Assembly (NCBI RefSeq): GCF_027889715.1
Contig: NZ_JAPJZH010000023.1
Location: 1-64,000 of the forward strand
Direction of reading: 5' to 3'
DNA length: 64,000 nt
From: Allohoeflea poritis
Lineage (GTDB): Bacteria > Pseudomonadota > Alphaproteobacteria > Rhizobiales > Rhizobiaceae
Under the pieces are notes generated by a model, which had not been told where the DNA came from, searched no databases, and saw only the letters and a list, made by a program, of their open reading frames with translations. Both the position numbers and the translations under genes were made by a program. Of the stretch, positions 9,247 through 17,466 are shown one piece after another (the stretch's first letter is position 1; every line of letters starts with the position of its first letter).

Positions 9247-10209
9247 ATGATGAAATCGCTTGTCCTTACAGCAGTCACGACGGCCCTGCTCGCCGGCTCC
9301 GCACTTGCCGGAGACATCCAGACCCGCACGGTTTCTTTCGAGAACGAAGGCTCTCGCCTCTCCGGCACCCTGTATCTGCCCTCGGACCATGAACCCGGCG
9401 ACAAGCTTCCGGTTGTCGTCGTCACCGGCGCATGGACATCGGTTCAGGAACAGATGCCGGCCAATTACGCCCGCGAGATGGTCGAGCGCGGCTTTGCCGC
9501 CTTCACCTTCGATTTCCGCGGCTGGGGCAAATCCGGCGACCTGCCGCAGAACGTGCGCTTCGTGGAAAGCCCTGAGGCGAAGACCGCCGACATTCGCAAG
9601 GCATTTGAATATGTCGCCAGCCTTCCGGAGATTGATGCCTCGCAGATCCACGGCCTCGGCATCTGCGCCTCGTCCGGTTACATGGTTGACGCCGTCGCCG
9701 GCAACCCGCTCGTCCAGCGTGTCGGCCTGGTTGCACCCTGGCTGCAGAACCACGAGATCGTCGAAACGGTCTATGGCGGCGAGGAAGGTGTCGCCGGCCT
9801 GATCGAGGTCTCGCGCGCTGCCGAGGCCAAGGGCGGCGAGATCATCCCCGCGGCCGGCCCCGAGGGTGCTGAAGGCGTGTTGATGCCCATTGGCGGCTAC
9901 TACTACGAGGCCGATCGCGGCGCGATACCGGAATATGACGACAAGTGGAACAATGCCGGCTGGGAAGGCTGGCTGACCTATCATCCGGCTGACAATCCGC
10001 AGCGCCTCGACAAGCCGCTTGCCGTCGTTCACTCGGAGGCCGCGGCCATCCCGCAGGGCGTGCGCGCGTTCCTCCAGGACTTTGCCGGCGACGCGACCAT
10101 GCAGTGGCTCGAAGGTGTCAGCCAGTTCGATTTCTACGACAATCCGGAGGATGTCGAACGCGCCGCGGACACGATCGCCACCTTCCTCTCCGAAGGCGAC
10201 GCGCAATGA
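9247..10209 (+). CDS. Exported alpha/beta-hydrolase with Cys at the nucleophile elbow
   Basis: 320 residues with a Sec signal peptide (1-21, ending SALA). The fold is alpha/beta-hydrolase: VVVVTGAW near 57, FDFRGWGKSGD near 89, and elbow G138-I-C140-A-S142, so the nucleophile position is Cys as in dienelactone hydrolases rather than Ser. The usual C-terminal His is not obvious: the matching region reads VSQFDFYDNPEDV, with Gln where His is common. Ribosome site AAGGAGAA precedes ATG 9247. It heads a four-gene operon with three NTF2-fold proteins; the next ATG overlaps its stop (ATGA). Activity is uncertain, possibly periplasmic hydrolysis of a small ester or lactone. Confidence 0.8.
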   Translation: MMKSLVLTAVTTALLAGSALAGDIQTRTVSFENEGSRLSGTLYLPSDHEPGDKLPVVVVTGAWTSVQEQMPANYAREMVERGFAAFTFDFRGWGKSGDLPQNVRFVESPEAKTADIRKAFEYVASLPEIDASQIHGLGICASSGYMVDAVAGNPLVQRVGLVAPWLQNHEIVETVYGGEEGVAGLIEVSRAAEAKGGEIIPAAGPEGAEGVLMPIGGYYYEADRGAIPEYDDKWNNAGWEGWLTYHPADNPQRLDKPLAVVHSEAAAIPQGVRAFLQDFAGDATMQWLEGVSQFDFYDNPEDVERAADTIATFLSEGDAQ

Positions 10210-10700
10210 GCCGCGCCGTCAAATCCGTCGTGCTGGCCGCAGCGCTTTTGACAGGAGGCAAAGCCATGGCCGCTTCGCCCGAGGACAATATCAAGGTGGT
10301 CCAGGATTTCTTCGCCGCCTATGGCGCGAACGATCTCGACGGCATTGCCGCCGTGATGGACGAAAATGTGAAATGGCACATTCCCGGCCGTCACCCGCTG
10401 TCGGGAACGAAGCGTGGCCGCGACGAGGTTCTGGCCTTTTTCGCCCGGCTTGGCGTCGCCGGTTTCAAGGCGGAGCCAATCTATTTCGGCGCGGACGAGA
10501 CCTATGTCGTCGACATACATCGCGGCTGGTCGAATGCGGAAGGCAAGCCCAATGTCGATACCGTATGGGCACTGGTCTACCGCATCGTTGACGGCAAGAT
10601 CGTCGAGGCGACCAACCTTTCCGCAGATCAGGACGCCGCCAACACGTTCTTCTGGTCGCAATACCGGCTTGCGCCGGTTCCGCAGCGGCTGGCCGACTGA
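10206..10700 (+). CDS. NTF2-fold / SnoaL-like protein 1 (probably exported)
   Basis: NTF2/ketosteroid-isomerase fold protein: SPEDNIKVVQDFFAAYGAND is the typical first helix, then LDGIAAVMDENVKWHIPGRHPLSG, GRDEVLAFF, and a curved sheet ending ALVYRIVDGKIVEATNL. Two starts compete. ATG 10206 overlaps the hydrolase stop (ATGA) and gives a signal-peptide-like leader ending KAMA. ATG 10266 is preceded by a near-perfect AGGAGG at ideal spacing and gives a cytoplasmic 144-residue form. Because the hydrolase and the next two proteins all have signal peptides, I favour 10206. Substrate unknown; SnoaL-like enzymes act on small cyclic or carbonyl compounds. Confidence 0.75.
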   Translation: MSRAVKSVVLAAALLTGGKAMAASPEDNIKVVQDFFAAYGANDLDGIAAVMDENVKWHIPGRHPLSGTKRGRDEVLAFFARLGVAGFKAEPIYFGADETYVVDIHRGWSNAEGKPNVDTVWALVYRIVDGKIVEATNLSADQDAANTFFWSQYRLAPVPQRLAD

Positions 10701-10765
10701 TCGCATTGCGGGCCGGTTGCCGGCCCGCAACACCTGAACAGGCTTCCAAAAAAGGAGTACATAAG

Positions 10766-11272
10766 ATGGCTGCGAAACTCATCGCGACAGCCGCGGCGGC
10801 AACTATCGTTGCCGGCGTCGCCCTGGCCGATCAGGCCGAAATCAGCCGTTCGATTACGGACATTGCCGCCGGCGCCGACCGCCACGACTGGAGCCGTGTC
10901 CGCGACGCCTTCGACGAAACCGTGACCACGGACTATACCAGCCTGTGGGGCGGTGATCCCGTCACGCAGCCCGCCGATGAGCTGGTGGCCGGCTGGTCGG
11001 GCTTTCTGCCCGGTTTCGACCGCACGCATCACATGGTCACCAACCACACCATCACATCCATCGACGATGACAACGCGACCGCCGAGGCGGACTTCACGGC
11101 AACGCACCGCATCGACGACAAGCTCTGGACGCTGGGCGGTCGCTACAGCTACGAGCTCAAGCAAACGGAGGACCGCTGGCTGGTCACCTCCATGACCATG
11201 ACGGCCCTGTGGGAGACCGGTGACCGCGGTCTGGTCGGCATTGCCGGCGAGCGCGCCGCCAAGGGCGACTGA
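10766..11272 (+). CDS. NTF2-fold / SnoaL-like protein 2 (exported)
   Basis: 168-residue protein with an Ala-rich signal peptide (residues 1-21, ending GVALA). The mature part fits the SnoaL_4-like NTF2 fold: EISRSITDIAAGADRHDWSR as helix 1, then FDETVTTDYTSLWGG, a conserved-looking TRTHHMVTNHTI-type strand (here FDRTHHMVTNHT) and a final YSYELKQTEDRWLVTSMTMT strand pair. Ribosome site AAGGAG lies 10 bases before ATG 10766. Same operon as the hydrolase, 65 bases after NTF2 protein 1. His pair HH near residue 85 could be catalytic or metal binding; no reaction can be assigned. Confidence 0.75.
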   Translation: MAAKLIATAAAATIVAGVALADQAEISRSITDIAAGADRHDWSRVRDAFDETVTTDYTSLWGGDPVTQPADELVAGWSGFLPGFDRTHHMVTNHTITSIDDDNATAEADFTATHRIDDKLWTLGGRYSYELKQTEDRWLVTSMTMTALWETGDRGLVGIAGERAAKGD

Positions 11273-11307
11273 GCGCAGCACTGGAATTCGGGAACAAGGA
11301 GACAGCC

Positions 11308-11685
11308 ATGTTTCGGGCCTTGATACTGGGTGCCGCGCTATTCGCAGCAAGCTCTGCCTTTGCGAATGATCCCCTGCCGACGGCGATCGACTGTTACCAG
11401 ACCGCGACCAACAGCAAGGACATAAACGCGTATATGGCCTGCTTTGCGGAAGACGCTGTGATGATCGATGTCGGCCGCACCTTCGAGGGTCAGGACGCAA
11501 TCCGGACCTGGGCCCTGCGCGAAGTCATCAAGGGCGGCGATTCCTTCAGACATCGCGAGATCCTGGAAGCCGGCGACGGCTATGCGAAAACGGAGGTCAA
11601 CTGGGCTACATGGGTCGTCCATTACTTCTACTGGTGGGACAAGGACGGCAAGATCACGAAGATGTCCCTGCAATATGCGGATTAG
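11308..11685 (+). CDS. NTF2-fold / SnoaL-like protein 3 (exported)
   Basis: 125-residue protein with a signal peptide (1-19, ending SSAFA). The short mature domain is NTF2-like: LPTAIDCYQTATNSKDINAY, then MACFAEDAVMIDVGRTFEGQ, DAIRTWALREV, and a strand HYFYWWDKDGKITKMSLQY. Ribosome site AAGGAGA lies 9 bases before ATG. It is the last gene of the hydrolase operon, 35 bases after protein 2, and is followed by a strong terminator. It differs clearly in sequence from the other two, so the triplet is not a recent tandem duplication. Confidence 0.75.
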   Translation: MFRALILGAALFAASSAFANDPLPTAIDCYQTATNSKDINAYMACFAEDAVMIDVGRTFEGQDAIRTWALREVIKGGDSFRHREILEAGDGYAKTEVNWATWVVHYFYWWDKDGKITKMSLQYAD

Positions 11686-11706
11686 GTTCCTTCACGGATC
11701 AATCCG

Positions 11707-11739
11707 GCGGCGGCGCACATGCGTTGCCGCCGCTTTTTT
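11707..11739 (+). terminator. Rho-independent terminator of the hydrolase/NTF2 operon
   Basis: Stem GCGGCGGC (11707-11714) / GCCGCCGC (11726-11733) with an 11-base loop, followed directly by six T residues. It sits 22 bases after the last NTF2 gene. Confidence 0.85.
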
Positions 11740-11944
11740 CAAGCCTCAATTGCCCCATGACAAATCTTCTTGCGGCCCCCTAATTGTATTCGGAAATCAA
11801 AGGTGGGCTGGCCTGAAATCCGATAAACTTTCGGCCTAAGCCGTTCCGTTTCTCACGGAAGTCCAATTTCGCCTCACGGCCGCACCCACCAGATCAAGGC
11901 AACCGCAACAGGCGGCAATCAAAACCTTGAAATGGAAACACATC

Positions 11945-12223
11945 ATGAATTTCGGAAAAATCACTCTGCTTGCAACCCTTATCGTTCCGGGCCTCGCACT
12001 GGCGCAGGTCGCCCCTGGCGACTCGCTCGGCACCTCCGAGGCCGATATCCGCGCGAAGCTGGAAGCGCGGGGTTACGCCGTAACCGAATTCGAGATCGAG
12101 GACGGCGAGATTGAGGTCGAGGCGACCATGAACGGCAAAGCCTACGAGATTGAGGTCTCGAGCAAGGATGGTAATGTCCTGGAAGTCGAGCTGGACGACG
12201 AGGACGACTCGAAAGACAGCTAA
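11945..12223 (+). CDS. Small exported PepSY-domain protein
   Basis: 92-residue protein with a signal peptide (1-20, ending LALA). The mature part is one PepSY unit: TSEADIRAKLEARGYAVTEF, then repeated acidic strands EIEDGEIEVEATMNGKAYEI and KDGNVLEVELDDEDDSKDS. The strongly acidic tail suggests a periplasmic cation-interacting or sensory protein. No good ribosome site is visible; an in-frame ATG at 11927 is an alternative. It is 9 bases upstream of a membrane-bound LuxR-type regulator, so the two are probably one operon and one signalling unit. Confidence 0.75.
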   Translation: MNFGKITLLATLIVPGLALAQVAPGDSLGTSEADIRAKLEARGYAVTEFEIEDGEIEVEATMNGKAYEIEVSSKDGNVLEVELDDEDDSKDS

Positions 12224-12232
12224 GAAATCGCG

Positions 12233-12796
12233 ATGCGCCGGTCCGGCAAGGATCAGCGCGTCGCCTGCCCACCGATGAGCCCGCCCATGTCTCGCACCAC
12301 CGTCTTGTGGATCCTGTTCTGGCTGCAGGCAGTCTGCTGCGCATATTTTTTGATGGATATCGCCTGGGACCTGTTTTGGCCGCAATCCGTCAACCAGCTC
12401 GCGGAAAGCGACCTTGTCGAGACCATCGTCACCATCGCGCTCTTCTTCAGCCTGGCTTTCTCGGTCAATGAGCTGCGCCAGATCATGAAACGCAACGACC
12501 GCCTGGAAGACCAGATCAAGGTAGCCTCCGGCGCATTTACCGAGGTGATGGAGGCACGATTTGATGCCTGGTCCCTGACCAGCGCCGAACGGGAGGTGGC
12601 GATTTTGGCTATCAAGGGTTTCTCCATAGCCGAAATGGCCAACCTGCGGGAAACGAAGCAGGGCACCATCAAGGCGCAATGCGCCTCGGTTTATCGCAAG
12701 GCCGGCGTGTCGGGGCGTGTTCAGCTCTTGAGCGTCTTCCTCGACGACCTGATGGCCGATAATCTCGTGAATCCGTCCGCGCCTTCGACGATCTGA
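12233..12796 (+). CDS. Membrane-anchored LuxR-type HTH regulator
   Basis: 187-residue protein with two N-terminal transmembrane helices (VLWILFWLQAVCCAYFLM near 24-42 and IVTIALFFSLAFSV near 65-79), a short coiled segment NELRQIMKRNDRLEDQI, and a C-terminal LuxR/GerE HTH: LTSAEREVAILAIKGFSIAE, then KQGTIKAQCASVYRKAGVSG. The helix-turn-helix therefore sits at the inner face of the membrane. It follows the exported PepSY gene by 9 bases, suggesting a periplasmic partner feeding a membrane-tethered transcription factor. Starts at 12275 or 12290 are possible and would trim only the cytoplasmic leader. Confidence 0.82.
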   Translation: MRRSGKDQRVACPPMSPPMSRTTVLWILFWLQAVCCAYFLMDIAWDLFWPQSVNQLAESDLVETIVTIALFFSLAFSVNELRQIMKRNDRLEDQIKVASGAFTEVMEARFDAWSLTSAEREVAILAIKGFSIAEMANLRETKQGTIKAQCASVYRKAGVSGRVQLLSVFLDDLMADNLVNPSAPSTI

Positions 12797-12870
12797 GCAA
12801 GGCTGCGAATCGATTTCAGTCTTGACCGCGGAAGCTGACAACGTTCGGCATTCAAACAAAACAACGTGGT

Positions 12871-13635
12871 CTATTGATCGGCGATGAGTAGCTGCTCGAT
12901 CTTCGATGCGACGTTTTGCAAAGGCGGAACGCATCGCTTGATGACATCTTTCATGCTCATCGCCTCCGTCAGAACAATGGAATTGATGCAGGCGACAACC
13001 TCGCCGTCCAGCATGATTGCAATACCGACGCCGCGCGTGCTCTCGGAAAGGCTCTGATCATTCTCGGAAAATCCCTGCTCGCTGTAGCGCCTTAGTTCGC
13101 TCTCCAGTCTGGAACGCGCATTGGCATCAGTTGCGCCAACGAAGGCGGCATCGAGGATTTGTGACCTTTTATCGGCGTCAACTTTGGCGAGATAGGCGCG
13201 GCCCAACGCTGAGTCTGTCACGGAAAGGCGCGAGCCGACGGGCCGGTTCAGCGCAAGGGCGCCCGGGGGGCGGCTGGTTTCCAGGATGACCATTGCCTCG
13301 CCGTCAAACACGGCCAGATCGGAGGGCCAGGGCATCATGGTGCGAAACTCGTTCAGGACCGGGGTTGCCAAGGCCACCAGGCGCTGCCCCTGATCGTATC
13401 CCGAGCTGAGTGTCAGCACCTTGGCCGTGACAACATAGCCATCGGTCTTCCGGTCACGGGCAACGAAACCCGCATACTCCAGAGTCTCCAGGTTCCGCAC
13501 GATGGTCGATTTCGAGATGCCGGTGGCACCGTGAAGCGTCCCTACGCTCGCCACCCCCAACCGGTTGATTTCGGTGAGCAGGTTCAAGCCTCGAACGAGG
13601 GCATTGATCGGCGGGTAACTCTTCTTCTTTTCCAA
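12871..13635 (-). CDS. IclR-family transcriptional regulator
   Basis: 254-residue regulator. N-terminal winged HTH: INALVRGLNLLTEINRLGVA, then TGISKSTIVRNLETLEYAGF. The C-terminal effector domain has the IclR profile (GSRLSVTDSALGRAYLA, ENDQSLSESTRGVGIAIMLD, GEVVACINSIVLTEAMSM). The start is TTG at 13635, with AAAGGA about 11 bases upstream and 4 bases after the cupin stop. It is the last gene of the TRAP operon. Its likely operators are the two identical inverted repeats at 17467 and 19454. Confidence 0.9.
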   Translation of the reverse strand: MEKKKSYPPINALVRGLNLLTEINRLGVASVGTLHGATGISKSTIVRNLETLEYAGFVARDRKTDGYVVTAKVLTLSSGYDQGQRLVALATPVLNEFRTMMPWPSDLAVFDGEAMVILETSRPPGALALNRPVGSRLSVTDSALGRAYLAKVDADKRSQILDAAFVGATDANARSRLESELRRYSEQGFSENDQSLSESTRGVGIAIMLDGEVVACINSIVLTEAMSMKDVIKRCVPPLQNVASKIEQLLIADQ

Positions 13636-13638
13636 TTC

Positions 13639-14037
13639 TCAGGCGTCCTTTACGGGGACGTCATTTCGCACGGGAAGCGGCGGGCTGTAAATGATCAAGA
13701 TTTTCAAAGGTTCCGGCCCCAGCGACAAGACATGATGGTCAAGTTTCGGGGGCAGCCGTACGATCGTTCCCGGTGGACAGTCAATGGCGGGCTCATCGGC
13801 CAGTGCGACCTGAGCGATTCCCTGGAGCACATACATCGCCTGATATTCCGTCTCGTGATGGTGCTTGTACGCCTCCCCTCCCGGTGCGATTTCGCCCAGC
13901 ACCATTTCGAATCCCTCACAGAAGGATTTTTCGCAAAGGCGAATATTGACCGTTCCCGCATGGCCGGGAGGGCCATATTTGGCCAGGTCGTTTTGATGCT
14001 CGATAAAACGGTACGGAACGGAGACTCGGTCAGTCAT
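13639..14037 (-). CDS. Single-domain cupin protein
   Basis: 132-residue cupin. Motif 1 appears as GEAYKHHHETEYQAMYVLQG (residues 57-76; His cluster and Glu as metal ligands) and motif 2 as PPGTIVRLPPKLDHHVLSLG. Metal binding is therefore likely. The ATG at 14037 overlaps the dctM stop (ATGA), so translation is coupled to the transporter. Probable role: an isomerase, dioxygenase or ligand-binding accessory for the imported compound. The substrate is unknown. Confidence 0.82.
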   Translation of the reverse strand: MTDRVSVPYRFIEHQNDLAKYGPPGHAGTVNIRLCEKSFCEGFEMVLGEIAPGGEAYKHHHETEYQAMYVLQGIAQVALADEPAIDCPPGTIVRLPPKLDHHVLSLGPEPLKILIIYSPPLPVRNDVPVKDA

Positions 14038-15347
14038 AGGAACACCCGGGTTAGTTGCGGGAAGGCGACGATGAGAAGGATTATGGCAATCATGCCGAAC
14101 ACGAACGGCATGGTGCCGAGGAAGATATCCGCGAGCGTGATATCGGGATTATCAAGACTGGATTTGACCACGTAGGCCGACAGACCCATGGGCGGTGTCA
14201 ACAGGCCGATCTCGGCCGCAATGACGGTGAGTATGCCGAACCAGATTGGATCGGCCGCCGGGAAAGCACTGGCCAGCGGAAGGAAGATCGGGATCATGAT
14301 GAGGATGATCGAAATCGCGTCGATCAGCGTCCCGAGGGCGATAACGATGAGAATGTAGATCAGTATGAGGGCAAGAAAGGACAGCTCGGCCGCCGAGACC
14401 GTGTTGGCCAGGGCGTTCGGCAGGCCCATGATCGACACCATGCGGCTGTAGACCGTCGCTCCGATCACCAGAAGCGAGATCGAGGCCGTGATCTGTCCGG
14501 CCTGCAGCAGGGTTTCCCAAAAGGAAGACCAGTTCAACCGACGGCGCAGGAGCGCAATGACCAGCGCACCGGCGACACCGGCAGCACCCGCTTCGGTCGG
14601 TGTAAAGAACCCTCCGTAAATGCCGCCCAAAACCAAACCGATCAGCACGATCAGCGGCAGGAGCAGCATCAGGGCCTCAAGATTTGTCAGCTCTTCGCGA
14701 TCATCCGCTTCGGTCCGTTCGCTGAAGACGCGGCGCGGAGAGAACCGCGCCATGCCGACAATGATCACGCAGAAAACCGCCGCCAGCAGCAGCCCCGGCA
14801 CAATGCCGGCGACGAACATCGCCCCGACCGATTGCTCGGCGACCAGCGCATAGACAATCAGAAGAAGGCTGGGCGGAATCAGCATGCCGAGAACCGAGCT
14901 GCCCGTGACCACGCCGACGGCAAAACGCCGTTGATAGCCGAGACGGAGCATTTCCGGCACCGCAACGCGGGTAAAGACAGCAGCGGAAGCGATGGAAATT
15001 CCGGTGACAGCGGCAAAAGCTGTGTTGGCAATGACCGTGGCAACGCCCAGCCCGCCGAGAATTCTGTGCAGAAAATGGTTGGCTGCGCGGAAAGTGTCGC
15101 GGCCGATATCCGCCTTTCCGACAAGGAGCCCCATCAGGACGAACAGCGGGACAACGCCGAAGACATAGGATGAGATCGACTCGGTCACCGCCTGCGTCAG
15201 AAGCGTGACCGACAGCGCGAACTTGCCCTTGAATATCCACAGACCCACAAAAGAGACGGCAGCCAGAACAATCGCCACATGCATGCCGAGATAGATCAGT
15301 CCGACAATGGCGCCGACGGATAAAAGCCCCAGCTCCAACCCGCTCAT
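14034..15347 (-). CDS. dctM: TRAP transporter large permease (DctM)
   Basis: 437-residue membrane subunit with about 12-13 helices, the ion-motive channel of a TRAP importer. Typical DctM segments are TGISIASAAVFTRVAVPEM, the GSSVLGMLIPPSLLLIVYAL stretch, the mid-protein FTPTEAGAAGVAGALV, and the second scaffold AAEIGLLTPPMGLSAYVVKS. ATG 15347 overlaps the dctQ stop by ATGA; a longer in-frame start at 15458 lies inside dctQ and is rejected. Works with DctP (16390) and DctQ (15344) to import an organic acid. Confidence 0.93.
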   Translation of the reverse strand: MSGLELGLLSVGAIVGLIYLGMHVAIVLAAVSFVGLWIFKGKFALSVTLLTQAVTESISSYVFGVVPLFVLMGLLVGKADIGRDTFRAANHFLHRILGGLGVATVIANTAFAAVTGISIASAAVFTRVAVPEMLRLGYQRRFAVGVVTGSSVLGMLIPPSLLLIVYALVAEQSVGAMFVAGIVPGLLLAAVFCVIIVGMARFSPRRVFSERTEADDREELTNLEALMLLLPLIVLIGLVLGGIYGGFFTPTEAGAAGVAGALVIALLRRRLNWSSFWETLLQAGQITASISLLVIGATVYSRMVSIMGLPNALANTVSAAELSFLALILIYILIVIALGTLIDAISIILIMIPIFLPLASAFPAADPIWFGILTVIAAEIGLLTPPMGLSAYVVKSSLDNPDITLADIFLGTMPFVFGMIAIILLIVAFPQLTRVFL

Positions 15348-15871
15348 GGTCGCGCACCTTCCTGCGAAAAGGCACGGGACAGATAGCCCACCATGTGAAT
15401 GAGAAACTGTATGCCGGCTGCAAAACTGCCAAGGACGATCACCGCATAGACCGGCCAAACCGGCACCACGAAGAGCCCGTAGACGCCCGCATGTTCCCCG
15501 GCGGTCCAGGCGTCACGCAGTTTGAAGCTCACGCCATAGACCAGCACGGCGAAGAACAACGCGCCGACAAGCGCATATACGGCCTGAAGGAGCGCTTCAA
15601 TCCGCGGCGATCTGTTGCGCAGCCCGTTTGTCAGCAATTCGGTGCGCGCCAAAGCATGCGCGCGCACGGTCTGCCCCACCTGCAAAAAAACCACGGCAAC
15701 GATGGAAAGACTGATCATTTCGGCGACGCCCGCGATCGGCTTTCCCAGAAAGCTGCGGCTGACAATATCGGCGCAAATCAAGGCCGCCATGGCCAGAATG
15801 AGAACCGACCCGATGCCACTCAGACCCGCCATGAGCCGACCCAACCAGGAAGCTTTGGGCGCTTCGCTCAT
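15344..15871 (-). CDS. dctQ: TRAP transporter small permease (DctQ)
   Basis: 175-residue protein with four transmembrane helices. Characteristic features are VLILAMAALICADIVSRSFL near residue 20, GVAEMISLSIVAVVFLQVGQ (helix 2), and the Arg-rich loop HALARTELLTNGL. ATG 15871 overlaps the stop of the osmC-like gene by ATGA, and its own stop overlaps dctM. It joins DctM to form the membrane complex that receives substrate from DctP. Confidence 0.9.
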   Translation of the reverse strand: MSEAPKASWLGRLMAGLSGIGSVLILAMAALICADIVSRSFLGKPIAGVAEMISLSIVAVVFLQVGQTVRAHALARTELLTNGLRNRSPRIEALLQAVYALVGALFFAVLVYGVSFKLRDAWTAGEHAGVYGLFVVPVWPVYAVIVLGSFAAGIQFLIHMVGYLSRAFSQEGARP

Positions 15872-16341
15872 GCCTCGACCAACTCCCAGATCTCTTCGAC
15901 CTCGGTACCGGCGGAGATGAAGGTGGCGGCCGCCGGGCATCGCCAGCGCAGTTGTGACTTCAAATCGTCAAGCCGCTCGGTGTGCCCTCCGACCCTGCCC
16001 GAGATCGTCAAACGAAGCCGTACAAAAGGTGCCGCAAGCTTCTCGGTGCCCGTGTACCCGCGCGGATCGAGATATCCCACAGCCTTCAAAGTCATGCCGG
16101 AGAACGAGATTTTCAGTTCCGCAGCGATCATGTTCATGATGACATTGCTGCAGGCGACATAGCCCGCCAGAAACGCCTCCAGCGGCAACATCCCCTCATT
16201 GTTGCCATGCCGCTCGGGGGGCTCGTCGCAGATCAACGTGAACTCGCGCGCGGCGATATCGGCGCGGGTCGCATTCGGGATATTCGCGGAGACACGAATT
16301 GGGATCTGCATGGGTGCGGCAGCCATTGTTCCAACTTTCAC
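15868..16341 (-). CDS. OsmC/Ohr-fold protein inside the TRAP operon
   Basis: 157-residue OsmC-family protein. The core helix carries GMLPLEAFLAGYVACSNVIM with Cys near residue 63, and a second Cys lies in SQLRWRCPAAATF near residue 135, the arrangement expected for a peroxidatic/resolving pair, although spacing should be checked against a model. It lies between dctP and dctQ, an unusual place for an OsmC protein, and its stop overlaps dctQ (ATGA). It may detoxify a reactive product of the pathway. An ATG at 16326 is an alternative start. Confidence 0.8.
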   Translation of the reverse strand: MKVGTMAAAPMQIPIRVSANIPNATRADIAAREFTLICDEPPERHGNNEGMLPLEAFLAGYVACSNVIMNMIAAELKISFSGMTLKAVGYLDPRGYTGTEKLAAPFVRLRLTISGRVGGHTERLDDLKSQLRWRCPAAATFISAGTEVEEIWELVEA

Positions 16342-16356
16342 TTGGTTCTCGGGGAC

Positions 16357-16379
16357 GTCCCGGGCTCTGCGCCCGGGAC
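16357..16379 (-). other. Strong GC hairpin between dctP and downstream genes
   Basis: Perfect 9-bp stem GTCCCGGGC (16357-16365) / GCCCGGGAC (16371-16379) with a 5-base loop, 11 bases after the dctP stop and before osmC. No T tract on the coding strand. Probably an mRNA-stability or partial-termination element that raises DctP over the membrane subunits. Confidence 0.6.
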
Positions 16380-16389
16380 AGGAGGAAGA

Positions 16390-17448
16390 CTATTGGCCCC
16401 ACGTGCGGACAAGCGCGACACCGTTGTCCGCCTGTTTGGCAATCCATGCGTCCAGGATTTCCTGGGCAGGCAAACCCTTGGCCTCGGCGCGGACGACCCA
16501 ATCCGCAGCGAGGTCCGGCAAGGCTTGTGCCCAGCGCGTCCGCTCTTCCTCAGGCAGGCGCGATTGCATCGCGCCCTGTTCCACCATCTTGCCCTCAGCC
16601 ATCCTGGCGAAGCCCTGCAAGGCTTCCGATACTTTCAGGCGATAGATCTCACCGGCTTCCAGAAAGGCGGTCTGCACCTCCTCCGGAAAGCTGTCCCAGG
16701 TATCCTTGTTGATCGTCAGGGCGCCTACGAATTGCGCACCGAAATCGACACGCGTCAGCATCGGGGCGACCTCATGCAGCTTGTTGGGAAAGATGCCGGA
16801 TGAGAAATTCAGGAGGCCGTCATAAACGCCGGTCTGAATGTTGTTGTAGTGAACCGAAAAATTGCCGTCGACCGCGGTGGCACCGACCCCGTTCAGCCAG
16901 TTGGCAATCGTGCCCGCTCCGCCGATCTTCCGCCCCTTGAGGTCGTCAATCGATGTCACCGGAAAATTCGTGGCAATGTAATGCGTGTCGAGCCCGATCG
17001 GCGCGATAAACACCTGTCCATTGTCTTCCCAGGCCTTTTTCAGCGCGGGATGCTCGTCATGCAATTCGCCGATCATCCGGGTGACCAGTTCCAGATCATC
17101 GCTGCCGAAGGGCGTCATATAGGTGATGTTCTGCAGGATCAGCTTGTCCTGCTCGAAAATCGCATAGACCTGTCCCATTTCGATGAGGCCTGATTCCACC
17201 GCCTCGAGCACACCGCCCACCTTGGCCACCGTACCGCTGTAGGATTCGATCCAGTTGATCGTGTGCTCATCGCCAATGCGCGCATTCACTTCAGGAATGA
17301 ACACGTCGGATATCAGCTTGACCCAGGGCACGACCGGCGGCGAACCGGATGCGACGTTGATGTTGAAGGTTTCGGCCTGCGCCGGCTGGGCGACAAATCC
17401 AAACGATGCCATGGCCAAAGCCGCGATGCCTGATTTGAAAAGATTCAC
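16390..17448 (-). CDS. dctP: TRAP transporter substrate-binding protein (DctP)
   Basis: 352-residue periplasmic binding protein with a signal peptide (1-25, ending AQPAQA). DctP-type features are the N-terminal ETFNINVASGSPPVVPW, ESGLIEMGQVYAIFEQ near 92, FPVTSIDDLKGRKIGG near 178 (start of the ligand clamp), and INKDTWDSFPEEVQTAFLEA near 250. The start is GTG at 17448, with GGGAGGAAG 7 bases upstream. First gene of the operon running to iclR. A perfect inverted repeat lies just upstream of the ribosome site. Ligand unknown, presumably an organic acid. Confidence 0.92.
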   Translation of the reverse strand: MNLFKSGIAALAMASFGFVAQPAQAETFNINVASGSPPVVPWVKLISDVFIPEVNARIGDEHTINWIESYSGTVAKVGGVLEAVESGLIEMGQVYAIFEQDKLILQNITYMTPFGSDDLELVTRMIGELHDEHPALKKAWEDNGQVFIAPIGLDTHYIATNFPVTSIDDLKGRKIGGAGTIANWLNGVGATAVDGNFSVHYNNIQTGVYDGLLNFSSGIFPNKLHEVAPMLTRVDFGAQFVGALTINKDTWDSFPEEVQTAFLEAGEIYRLKVSEALQGFARMAEGKMVEQGAMQSRLPEEERTRWAQALPDLAADWVVRAEAKGLPAQEILDAWIAKQADNGVALVRTWGQ

Positions 17449-17466
17449 GATTGCTTCCTCCCGATA

